A stretch of DNA of 22,230 nt from NCBI GenBank assembly GCA_964386505.1, contig CAYLSM010000057.1, positions 1 through 22,230 on the forward strand. Direction: 5' to 3'. Shown here piece after piece: positions 16,297-22,230 of the stretch (position 1 is the stretch's first letter; each line of letters begins with the position of its first letter). A program made the position numbers and the translations under genes. The notes below the pieces were generated by a model. It did not search any database, was not told the DNA's origin, and saw only the letters and a list, made by a program, of their open reading frames with translations. This stretch comes from JAJFUG01 sp964386505 (lineage in GTDB: Bacteria > Gemmatimonadota > Glassbacteria > GWA2-58-10).

Positions 16297-17499
16297 GTGA
16301 ACAAGAAAACGGTCAAAGACGTAGCCCTCAAGGGCAAGCGTGTCCTGATGCGGGTCGATTTCAACGTCCCGCTGGATGAGAACCTCAAGGTCACGAGCGA
16401 CAAGCGTATCCGCGCCGCCGTGCCCACGATCAAGTATGTCCTTGAGCAGGGCGGCCGTCTGGTGCTGATGAGCCACCTGGGCCGTCCCAAGGGCGAGAAG
16501 AACCCTAAGTTCTCCCTGGAGCCCTGCGTGTCGGTGCTGTCCGGCCTGCTCGGCAAGCCGGTGCAGTTTGTCGATGACTGCGTGGGCGATAAGGTGAAGG
16601 CCAAGGTGGACGCGCTGAAAGACGGCGAGGTTATAATCCTCGAAAACCTGCGTTTCTACAAGGAAGAGGAAAAGAACGACCCCGAGTTCTGCAAGAAACT
16701 GGCCCTGTTGGGTGATGTCTACGTGAACGACGCTTTCGGCACGGCGCACCGCGCCCACGCCTCCACCGAGGGCGTGGTCAATTTCGTGCGACCCGCGGTC
16801 TCCGGTTTCCTGATGGAAAAGGAGATCATGTATCTGGACGGCGCGGTGCGCAATCCCGAACGCCCGTTCGTGGCCGTACTGGGCGGCGCCAAGATCAGCG
16901 GCAAGATCGACGTGATTACCAACCTGCTGCCCAAGGTGGACAAGCTTCTGGTGGGCGGCGGCATGGCCTACACCTTCTTCAAGGCCATGGGCTACGAGAT
17001 CGGCAACAGCCTGCTCGAGGCCGACAAGGTGGAGCTGGCGGCCGAGATCCTGAAAACCTCGGGCGACAAGCTGGTCCTGCCGGTGGACTGCGTGATCAGC
17101 GACAAGTTCGATTTCGAGGGCCGCGCCTGCGGTCAGCTCAAGGAAGTCTCGGTCAAAGCCATCCCGGCCGGCTGGGAAGCCCTGGACATCGGTCCCAAGA
17201 CCGTGGCCGAGTTCGCCAAGGTCCTGACCGCAGCCAAGACCATAGTCTGGAACGGCCCGATGGGCGTGTTCGAGATTCCGGCCCTGGCCAAGGGCACCGA
17301 GGAGGTGGCCAAGACCATCGCCGCGGCAACTGACAAGGGCGCCAAGAGCATCATCGGCGGCGGTGACAGCGTGAGTGCGGTGGAGAAGATGAAGCTCGCC
17401 GCGCGCATGACCCATATCTCCACCGGCGGCGGAGCCTCGCTCGAGCTGCTGGAGGGCAAGCTGCTGCCTGGCGTGATCTGCCTGGATGACGCGAAGTGA
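16297..17499 (+). CDS. pgk: Phosphoglycerate kinase
   Basis: 400 residues from GTG at 16297, with AGGAG seven bases upstream; a TTG at 16273 is in frame but would place the ribosome site inside the gene. It makes ATP and 3-phosphoglycerate from 1,3-bisphosphoglycerate. Family landmarks: MRVDFNVPL, SHLGRPKG, ENLRFYKEEEKND, NDAFGTAHRAHAS, GGAKISGKI, GGGMAYTF, WNGPMGVFE and the nucleotide-site GGGDSVSAVEK...HISTGGGASLE. Length is usual for a bacterial PGK. 157 bases separate it from gap and 129 from tpiA. Confidence 0.98.
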   Translation: MNKKTVKDVALKGKRVLMRVDFNVPLDENLKVTSDKRIRAAVPTIKYVLEQGGRLVLMSHLGRPKGEKNPKFSLEPCVSVLSGLLGKPVQFVDDCVGDKVKAKVDALKDGEVIILENLRFYKEEEKNDPEFCKKLALLGDVYVNDAFGTAHRAHASTEGVVNFVRPAVSGFLMEKEIMYLDGAVRNPERPFVAVLGGAKISGKIDVITNLLPKVDKLLVGGGMAYTFFKAMGYEIGNSLLEADKVELAAEILKTSGDKLVLPVDCVISDKFDFEGRACGQLKEVSVKAIPAGWEALDIGPKTVAEFAKVLTAAKTIVWNGPMGVFEIPALAKGTEEVAKTIAAATDKGAKSIIGGGDSVSAVEKMKLAARMTHISTGGGASLELLEGKLLPGVICLDDAK

Positions 17500-17519
17500 G
17501 GCCTTAAGGCACAACCCAA

Positions 17520-17557
17520 GCCGGGCCGGGAGATTTTCCCCGGCCCGGCCTGTCTTT
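17520..17557 (+). terminator. Strong hairpin between pgk and tpiA
   Basis: GCCGGGCCGGG (17520-17530) pairs perfectly with CCCGGCCCGGC (17539-17549): 11 bp, all G-C, 8-nt loop. It is followed by ctgtcttt, not a clean T-run. It may be an imperfect terminator or a 3'-end stabiliser and RNase-processing element that separates the pgk message from tpiA. Confidence 0.65.
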
Positions 17558-17628
17558 CCCCCTCCAAGTGCTGCGACAATCGGCCTTGTGAGGGGCTGTA
17601 ATCCTAAATCACAGAGGGAGACAGTACG

Positions 17629-18390
17629 TTGAGAGAGAATATCATCGCCGCCAACTGGAAGATGAACCACACGACCAAGGAGCTGGACGAGTTTTTTGCC
17701 AAGCTGCTGGCCGCCTACAAGCCGCGCGAGGGTGTCACCGTGGTGGTCGCTCCCCCGTCCTGCTACCTAGCCCAGGCCTCGGCCCTGGCCGCCAAGGCGA
17801 GCAAGGTGTTCATCGCCGCCCAGAACATGTATTTCGAGGCCAAGGGCGCTTTCACCGGCGAGCTTAGCGCCGCGATGCTCAAGGATGTCGGCTGCAAGTA
17901 CGTGATCCTGGGCCACAGCGAGCGCCGTCACATCTTCGGCGAGAGCGATGAGCTGATCGCCAAGAAAGTGCTGGCCGCCCTGGCCGCCGGCCTCACCCCG
18001 ATCCTCTGCATCGGCGAGCTTCTGGAGGAGCGCGAGGCTGGCAAGACCATGGATGTCAACCGCCGTCAGATGAACGCCGTGCTCGACAAGCTGGACAAGG
18101 AGCAGATGGCTAAGGTCGTGGTGGCCTACGAGCCGGTCTGGGCCATCGGCACCGGCAAGACCGCCACCCGTGAGCAGGCCCAGGAAGTGCACGCCCAGGT
18201 GCGCGGGATAATCGCGGACAAGTTCGGCAAGGACGTTGCCGCAGGGATCACGATCCAGTACGGCGGCAGCGTGAAGCCGGACAACGTGGACGACCTGATG
18301 AGCTCACCCGACATCGACGGCGCCCTGGTGGGTGGAGCGTCGCTCGTGGCCGACAGTTTCCTCAGCCTGGTGAATTTCAAGAAAGCTTGA
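17629..18390 (+). CDS. tpiA: Triosephosphate isomerase
   Basis: 253 residues from TTG at 17629; no ATG or GTG exists before the conserved AANWKMN, and GGGAG lies eight bases upstream, so the TTG start is firm. It interconverts dihydroxyacetone phosphate and glyceraldehyde-3-phosphate, feeding the gap step. Catalytic residues are intact: K11 (NWKMN), H96 (LGHSERR), E168 (AYEPVWAIGTGKTAT), with the phosphate-gripping YGGSVKPDN and GALVGGASL. Normal length, cytosolic dimer expected. Confidence 0.98.
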   Translation: MRENIIAANWKMNHTTKELDEFFAKLLAAYKPREGVTVVVAPPSCYLAQASALAAKASKVFIAAQNMYFEAKGAFTGELSAAMLKDVGCKYVILGHSERRHIFGESDELIAKKVLAALAAGLTPILCIGELLEEREAGKTMDVNRRQMNAVLDKLDKEQMAKVVVAYEPVWAIGTGKTATREQAQEVHAQVRGIIADKFGKDVAAGITIQYGGSVKPDNVDDLMSSPDIDGALVGGASLVADSFLSLVNFKKA

Positions 18391-18416
18391 TTGTTTTCTC
18401 TCCGGCGGCGTTTTAT

Positions 18417-18494
18417 AAGCCCGGCAGGTTCACCGGCGGCCCGCCCGTGTCCAGAGCTGAAAGCCCTTGACACGCAGGCCGCCGGGCTTTATTT
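18417..18494 (+). terminator. Two alternative stems between tpiA and secG
   Basis: GCCGGGCTT (18481-18489) can pair with AAGCCCGGC (18417-18425; 9 bp, long loop), or its GGGCTTT part (18484-18490) with the nearer AAAGCCC (18460-18466; 7 bp, 17-nt loop). The 3' arm runs into TTTATTTT, so the short form resembles a Rho-independent terminator and the two forms are mutually exclusive. It may set the fraction of transcripts reading into secG and the tRNA. Confidence 0.5.
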
Positions 18495-18527
18495 TGCTGC
18501 ATCTTCAACCACTCCTCCGGAGGGAAC

Positions 18528-18953
18528 TTGTTCTACGTACTGTTGATCTTCCATATCATCGTCTGCCTGCTGCTGGTGATCGTGATCCTGCTGCAGTCGG
18601 GCAAGGGTGGTGGTCTGGCCAGTTCGTTCGGCGGAGCCGGCACCACCGAAGCTGTTTTCGGAGGCCGTCAGGCGGCCACGTTCCTGAGCAAGGCCACCTC
18701 GGTGCTGGGAACGATTTTCTTCCTCGGCGTGTTCGGCTTGGCGCTGCTGTCCAGCTATCAGGGCGGTCCCAAGAGCGCGGTGCAGGAGCAGTTGCAGAAA
18801 AACGCCGTGCCCATGGCCCCGGCCCCGGTGACTCAGCCGGTGGGCGGCGACATGCTGCAGGGCAACGAACAGAATGCCCCGGCCAATGCCGCGCCGACCG
18901 AGAATGCCCAGCCGCAGCAGTCCGGGCAGAGTACGACCCCGGCGCAGCCCTGA
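18528..18953 (+). CDS. secG: Protein translocase subunit SecG
   Basis: 141 residues from TTG at 18528, with GGAGGG only a few bases upstream and no ATG before the first helix. SecG is the small two-helix partner of SecYE in the inner membrane and eases SecA-driven export. Helix 1 is LLIFHIIVCLLLVIVILLQ; the conserved cytosolic loop reads SGKGGGLASSFGGAG...VFGGRQAATFLSKAT; helix 2 is VLGTIFFLGVFGLALLSS. The C-terminal ~60 residues are a Pro/Ala/Gln/Asn-rich tail of the kind often present in this family. It ends 13 bases before tRNA-Leu. Confidence 0.95.
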   Translation: MFYVLLIFHIIVCLLLVIVILLQSGKGGGLASSFGGAGTTEAVFGGRQAATFLSKATSVLGTIFFLGVFGLALLSSYQGGPKSAVQEQLQKNAVPMAPAPVTQPVGGDMLQGNEQNAPANAAPTENAQPQQSGQSTTPAQP

Positions 18954-18966
18954 GCCTGCAAGTGTA

Positions 18967-19053
18967 GCCGAAGTGGTGGAACTGGCAGACACGCTGTCTT
19001 GAGGGGGCAGTGGGTGAAAACCCGTACGGGTTCAAGTCCCGTCTTCGGCACCA
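18967..19053 (+). tRNA. tRNA-Leu (anticodon GAG), CCA encoded
   Basis: The 87-nt sequence folds as a class II tRNA. Acceptor arms GCCGAAG (18967-18973) and CTTCGGC (19043-19049) are fully paired, with discriminator A and encoded CCA (19051-19053). The anticodon stem CTGTC/GGCAG has one G-T pair, and the loop TTGAGGG holds GAG at 19001-19003. There is a long variable arm (GGGTGAAAACCC) and a TTCAAGT T-loop. It reads CUC and CUU codons. With 13 bases after secG it has no room for its own promoter and should be processed from the operon transcript. Confidence 0.97.
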
Positions 19054-19063
19054 AAAACTATGT

Positions 19064-19101
19064 AAGGCGCACAGCTTAAAGCTCTGCGCCTTTCGTTTTT
19101 T
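19064..19101 (+). terminator. Rho-independent terminator after tRNA-Leu
   Basis: AAGGCGCA (19064-19071) pairs with TGCGCCTT (19085-19092), and inside it AGCT (19073-19076) with AGCT (19080-19083), with one C-C mismatch between the two stems. TTTTTT follows at 19096-19101. It marks the end of the gap-pgk-tpiA-secG-tRNA unit. Confidence 0.9.
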
Positions 19102-19265
19102 CTCCGGGCGCGCCGGAGCTCAGGCTCATTCCCCCGGCTCAAATATTCCTCAATCCATTTTACGTCAACCCAATCCAAAAACATCCAGTTTCTTCCCATC
19201 GTAATATTTACAGATATTTTCTCTCCCACTCACCCTCCGGCTGCAATCCGAGATGAATATTATTA

Positions 19266-19293
19266 TTGAAATTATACAATTATTCCCTACATT
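19266..19293 (+). promoter_or_regulatory. Likely promoter of the lone receiver gene
   Basis: TTGAAA (19266-19271) and TACATT (19288-19293) are spaced by 16 bp, within an AT-rich stretch, and would start transcription ~20 bases before the ATG at 19321. Both hexamers are imperfect. The preceding bases 19102-19260 show no gene. Confidence 0.4.
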
Positions 19294-19320
19294 TAGTCTG
19301 ACTTCTTCAAAGAGGATACC

Positions 19321-19695
19321 ATGAGAGCCGGTAATGCCAAAAGTGTGTTGATAGTGGAAAATGACCCCGCCTTCAGAACCTTGCTGAATAAAATACTCAA
19401 AAGCCTGGATTGCTATGTGCTTGGAGAATCCTCCGGCGGGCAGGAGGCGGTGGACCTGTACGAGAGGAAAAGGCCGGACATAGTCTTGCTGAGTATCCAG
19501 CAGCCGGATATGCAAGGCTTGGATGTATTGACAAAAATGATAACGCTGCAACCCTCCCAAATCGTTATTATCCTTACTGCCGAATCGGATCAGGAAACTG
19601 TCATGAGATGTCTTGCCGCAGGCGCGAAAGGCTATGTCCTTAAGTCTGACTCCGCCAATGCGATTCAGGACAGAATCAAGAAATTCATCCCCTGA
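19321..19695 (+). CDS. Single-domain receiver protein lacking the phospho-acceptor Asp
   Basis: 124 residues from ATG at 19321, with AGAGGA five bases upstream. It is one CheY-like receiver domain with no output domain: strand 1 and acidic pocket VLIVENDPAF (E13, D15), PDIVLLSIQQPDMQGLDVL, the conserved switch Thr in ILTAES, and the Lys in GYVLKSDS. At the usual phosphorylation site (LL-D-I-x-M/Q-P) residue 58 is Ser (codon AGT at 19492-19494), while the other pocket residues are kept. It therefore should not be controlled by normal Asp phosphorylation. No kinase gene is adjacent. It stands alone in an AT-richer segment with less GC-biased codons than its neighbours, perhaps a later arrival. 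Target unknown. Confidence 0.87.
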   Translation: MRAGNAKSVLIVENDPAFRTLLNKILKSLDCYVLGESSGGQEAVDLYERKRPDIVLLSIQQPDMQGLDVLTKMITLQPSQIVIILTAESDQETVMRCLAAGAKGYVLKSDSANAIQDRIKKFIP

Positions 19696-19997
19696 GACTG
19701 TGCCATTCCTCCAATCAAGCTCCCCTGAATGTTCTGGATCAGAAAATCGCAATAATTAAGCTCAGGTGCTTTCTCCCTCAGGCAAGAGATGGCGGCGTCC
19801 AGAATACCCATGAGCCGCGCTCATTCCCTGCAAAAGACGTCAAAGGCTACAAGGAGTCCACATTTTATGCCAGTTTGCACCCCGAGTGCAGCAATTATTT
19901 GAAATCCGCCTGCCACCTGCCCCGTCTAACCATTTGCACCGTTCGCTAAGCGTACGTTTTTCTTCTGCTGTAAACTCTATTCCAAAGGTGGCAGGCA
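19696..19997. other. Intergenic region without a convincing gene
   Basis: 302 bases between the receiver and hydrolase genes. A frame from about 19720 to 19951 (plus) stays open but has no ATG, GTG or ribosome site at a sensible place, so I do not call it. The region holds an 11-bp inverted repeat (19908-19996) and, between its arms, a small palindrome CGTTCGC-TAA-GCGTACG (19940-19956) followed by TTTTT, possibly a weak terminator or operator. Confidence 0.5.
19908..19996 (+). promoter_or_regulatory. Inverted repeat that can sequester the hydrolase ribosome-binding site
   Basis: GCCTGCCACCT (19908-19918) is the exact reverse complement of AGGTGGCAGGC (19986-19996). The second arm contains the purine-rich ribosome site of the hydrolase gene and ends one base before its ATG (19998). 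If the transcript begins upstream of 19908, the arms can form an 11-bp stem that hides the translation start. About 67 bases lie between the arms. Confidence 0.5.
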
Positions 19998-20945
19998 ATG
20001 AAAGTGTTGGTGATAGTTTTTTTGTTCTTATCCGCTGCATTTGGTTGTTCGTTCGGCCAGAATGAAAAGCCCATTCCATCATCCACGTTCGAGCAAAAAA
20101 CAATCCGCACCTCGGACGGCGTGGACCTGCTGGTGCGGATCAAGGGCAGTGGGCCGCCCTGCCTGTTCGTGCACGGCGGTCCCGGCACCGGCTGCCACTG
20201 GATCGAGAAAATATCGGACGGCCTGCTGGAGCGGCATTTCCGGATGATCTACCTGGACCAGCGTGGCGCGGAAAGGTCCAGCAGTCCGCAGGATGGCAAC
20301 TACTCAATGGAACGCGAGATAGAGGATTTTGAGCAGGTACGCAAGGAACTTGGCATCGAGCGCTGGCTCACCATGGGGCACTCGTTCGGCGGGCTGTTGC
20401 AGACCGGTTACGCCCTGCGCCATCCCGAGGTGCAGAAGGGCATGATAATGCTCAACTGTTCGCTGGACTTAAACGCAAGCCTGACCGGAAATTGGATCCC
20501 CAAGGCCTGCGAGTTGCTGGGTGTCACGGACCCGGACAGCTTTTTCAGCGGCCGGGTTTCGACCCTGGAACGTTTGCAAAAGCTGGTCGTCGCGCTGCAG
20601 GAACGGGGAATCTTCTGGAAAATGGGCTTTGCCTCTCCCGAAGCTGCGGACTCGGTCGACAACTGTGCCGGGGACATCCCGGATCGCAACGTCGACGCGC
20701 AGAAAGGCATGTTCGAGACCCGGGACTATTGGGAGAATTTCAAACCCGTCAGTACCGGGATCGAGACTCCGGTGCTGTTTATCAGCGGCAGAAGTGACTG
20801 GATGGCCGGGCCGGACAATTACAAAGGGGTTAAATTCCCGAATATGCTGCTCTGGGAAAGTCAGGTAGGACACACTATCCTGCTGGAGAACCGTCCGGAC
20901 CTGGAGAAGGCCCTGGACACCTTTACCGCCAAATACAAGTTCTGA
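19998..20945 (+). CDS. Alpha/beta-hydrolase lipoprotein, proline iminopeptidase-like
   Basis: 315 residues from ATG at 19998, with the ribosome site inside a possible hairpin arm. The N-terminus VIVFLFLSAAFGC is a lipoprotein-type signal, Cys17 probably lipidated. The rest is an alpha/beta hydrolase of the S33 type: oxyanion motif HGGPG (59-63), YLDQRG (to residue 90), nucleophile S129 in GHSFGG, acid D267 in SGRSDWMAGPDN and base H292 in VGHTILLENRPDL. Peptidase family S33 removes N-terminal proline or similar residues, but esterase relatives share the motifs. A membrane-anchored periplasmic or surface form is unusual compared with cytosolic proline iminopeptidases. No operon partner; it is convergent with the DUF342 gene 35 bases further on. 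Confidence 0.88.
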   Translation: MKVLVIVFLFLSAAFGCSFGQNEKPIPSSTFEQKTIRTSDGVDLLVRIKGSGPPCLFVHGGPGTGCHWIEKISDGLLERHFRMIYLDQRGAERSSSPQDGNYSMEREIEDFEQVRKELGIERWLTMGHSFGGLLQTGYALRHPEVQKGMIMLNCSLDLNASLTGNWIPKACELLGVTDPDSFFSGRVSTLERLQKLVVALQERGIFWKMGFASPEAADSVDNCAGDIPDRNVDAQKGMFETRDYWENFKPVSTGIETPVLFISGRSDWMAGPDNYKGVKFPNMLLWESQVGHTILLENRPDLEKALDTFTAKYKF

Positions 20946-20980
20946 CCTGGCCACTCCGCCGGAGGCTCAGGCTGGGAGTT

Positions 20981-22230
20981 TCAGCCCTGAACCTTACCCG
21001 GTTCATTCCCCTCCGGAGCCGGCTTGAAGATAGCCTCTATTTCGCTCTCCTCTTTGCCGGTCACCAGCGGCACCGCCTCCACGCCGTTGTCGCCGTACTG
21101 GAAGCAGACCGCCTTGAAAGCCTCGGTCATTTTGAGGCTGCGGTCGAAGATGGTCACAGTCACCCCGGGGTAGACCGTGCCGTAGACCTTGACCTTGGCC
21201 TGACGGTACTCGCTGAGGCGCTCGTTCAGCTTTTCGATCTGGTGGTTCAGCTCGATCCGGTCCTCCTCCTTCTCCTTTTTTAGCCGCGCCAGAAGGAACA
21301 CCTGCTGCTCCTGCTGTTTGTCGATTTCCACCTTCAGCAGTTTGGCTTGCTTGTACTTTCGTATCACCACCGCAATCCGGTCGATCTTGTCGGTCAGCAG
21401 GGCCACATGCTCGCGGAGCTTCTCGCTCTCCTCGTTCAGCTTTTTGTTCACCCCGGCCATCACATGGGTGGGAAGGTAGTTGCGGTTGCCCAGGACCTTG
21501 GCCTCGATCCCCCGCGCCGCAACGGTCAGCCCGCCCACGATCACACCGTTTTTGCCTGCCACGGTGAGTATCCCGGAGGTGGATACCTTGCTGTTCATGA
21601 TGTAGTCGGCGATGACGATGTCGCCCTCGGCCTCGATGGTCTCGTTCTCGCAGAACAGGGCATGCACCTCGCCCCTGGCCCGGATCGCGCCCTTGCCCCG
21701 CCCGGTGAACCCGAACTTGATCACCACGTCCCCACCCGCTTCCACCAGGGCGTCCTCCACCACTCCCCCCACCTCCACATCCTTACGCGCCGCCACCCGG
21801 AACCCGCTCAGCACGGTCTTGCCCACTTTCACCGCGCCCACGAAATCGATGTTGCCGGTGGAATAATCCACATCGTCTTTGACTGCGAACACCGGCTCCA
21901 GTTCCAGGTTCTTGCCGCGCAGCCGCACGCACCCGTCGATCCCGGCCAGGATCAGGTTCGATTTCTCCGGGTCGAGCTCCATGTTTTTACCGATTGTCAG
22001 GTTGACCGCAACGCCGTTACGTGGCTGGATCTGGCGTCCGTACACGGTGCAACCCTCCTTGCCCTGCACCGGGGCAATGGCCTCCACCAGCGGGTCGCCC
22101 TTGCGCACGTTGTGGATCAGGTTGATGTTCTTGAAGTCGACATTGCCGTCCTCATCCACTTTCGGCAGAACCTCGGTCTCGAAAAAGTAGTGCAGCACGC
22201 CGTCCTTACCGTCCACCGGCCGCACACCCT
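20981..22230 (-). CDS. FapA/DUF342-family protein, N-terminus beyond window edge
   Basis: 416 codons on the minus strand, open through the right edge; an apparent GTG start at 22225 is only the codon in VRPVDGKDG, a motif normally internal to the family, so the true start lies outside. DUF342 (PF03961) features: VRPVDGKDG, VRKGDPLVEAIAPVQGKEG, TVYGRQI, then glycine-rich beta-helical turns (GSFR-like SGFRVAARKDVEVGGVV, GAIRARGEV, ENETIEAEGDIVIADYI, GVIVGGLTVAARGIEAKVLG). A coiled coil of ~90 residues (NKKLNEESEKLREHVALLTD onward) follows, then VYPGVTVTI. FapA-like proteins form scaffolds that affect surface behaviour in some bacteria; a precise role here is unknown. Confidence 0.9.
   Translation of the reverse strand, partial: GVRPVDGKDGVLHYFFETEVLPKVDEDGNVDFKNINLIHNVRKGDPLVEAIAPVQGKEGCTVYGRQIQPRNGVAVNLTIGKNMELDPEKSNLILAGIDGCVRLRGKNLELEPVFAVKDDVDYSTGNIDFVGAVKVGKTVLSGFRVAARKDVEVGGVVEDALVEAGGDVVIKFGFTGRGKGAIRARGEVHALFCENETIEAEGDIVIADYIMNSKVSTSGILTVAGKNGVIVGGLTVAARGIEAKVLGNRNYLPTHVMAGVNKKLNEESEKLREHVALLTDKIDRIAVVIRKYKQAKLLKVEIDKQQEQQVFLLARLKKEKEEDRIELNHQIEKLNERLSEYRQAKVKVYGTVYPGVTVTIFDRSLKMTEAFKAVCFQYGDNGVEAVPLVTGKEESEIEAIFKPAPEGNEPGKVQG

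Noticed and set aside
16246..17670. Minus-strand open frame of 474 codons opposite pgk
   Set aside because: It mirrors the GC-rich pgk codons, which have full family motifs on the plus strand; the composition is that of an antisense shadow.
19720..19960. Possible small gene before the hydrolase
   Set aside because: An ~80-codon plus frame is open, but it has no ATG/GTG start with a ribosome site, and no recognisable family; it is likely chance.
18967..22230. Integrated element with tRNA-Leu as attachment site
   Set aside because: I saw no second copy of the tRNA 3' end downstream and no integrase gene; only the AT-richer composition hints at transfer.

Overview
The window is a GC-rich stretch of chromosome from a Gram-negative bacterium. 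The envelope genes support this: Lgt, lipoprotein signal peptides, and a MacA-type periplasmic adaptor with FtsX-type permeases. The gap-pgk-tpiA-secG-tRNA block is core genome. Nothing fixes the phylum. The mix of a URO-D/MtaA-like protein, a nitrilase-family amidase, DUF4097 and DUF342/FapA-type proteins would suit an uncultured FCB-superphylum-like or deltaproteobacterial-like lineage, but that is a guess. There is no prophage, transposon, CRISPR array or recognisable defence system.

Layout. (1) 1-1619, minus: a SPOR-domain lipoprotein overlapping, by a GTGA junction, a secreted M14 zinc carboxypeptidase that is cut by the left edge; a TTGACA/TATAAT promoter lies in front. (2) 2098-4254, plus: a degenerate receiver, two GAF domains and an intact HD-GYP domain, a predicted c-di-GMP phosphodiesterase. 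(3) 4302-6356, minus: a URO-D/MtaA-like putative methyltransferase followed by a carbon-nitrogen hydrolase, with a 40-nt interrupted palindrome just in front of the pair. (4) 6671-7480, plus: an orphan CheW protein with a zinc-binding CZB domain inserted inside the CheW fold. (5) 7541-12880, minus: a five-gene envelope operon coding for an adaptor, two FtsX/MacB permeases, a LolD/MacB ATPase and a DUF4097 beta-repeat protein. (6) 13101-15087, plus: a TPR protein, Lgt and a ComF-type phosphoribosyltransferase, almost without gaps. (7) 15138-19053, plus: gap, pgk, tpiA, secG and tRNA-Leu(GAG), punctuated by hairpins and closed by a strong terminator. (8) 19054-19997: a more AT-rich segment with a lone receiver protein that lacks the phospho-acceptor Asp. 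(9) 19998-20945, plus: an alpha/beta-hydrolase lipoprotein whose ribosome-binding site can be sequestered by an 11-bp inverted repeat. (10) 20981-22230, minus: a DUF342/FapA-like protein cut by the right edge.

How the genes work together. The clearest theme is signalling: HD-GYP (c-di-GMP turnover), CheW-CZB (a zinc/redox-type sensor fused to a chemotaxis coupling protein), a pseudo-receiver, and a FapA-like protein of a family linked to surface behaviour. The second theme is the envelope: lipoprotein maturation, secretion, and a MacAB/Lol-like exporter without its own outer-membrane channel. Six of seven consecutive protein genes in regions 6-7 start with GTG or TTG. The observations most worth following are the CZB insertion in CheW, the receiver without its Asp, the MtaA-like/nitrilase pair with its palindrome, and the sequestered start of the hydrolase gene.
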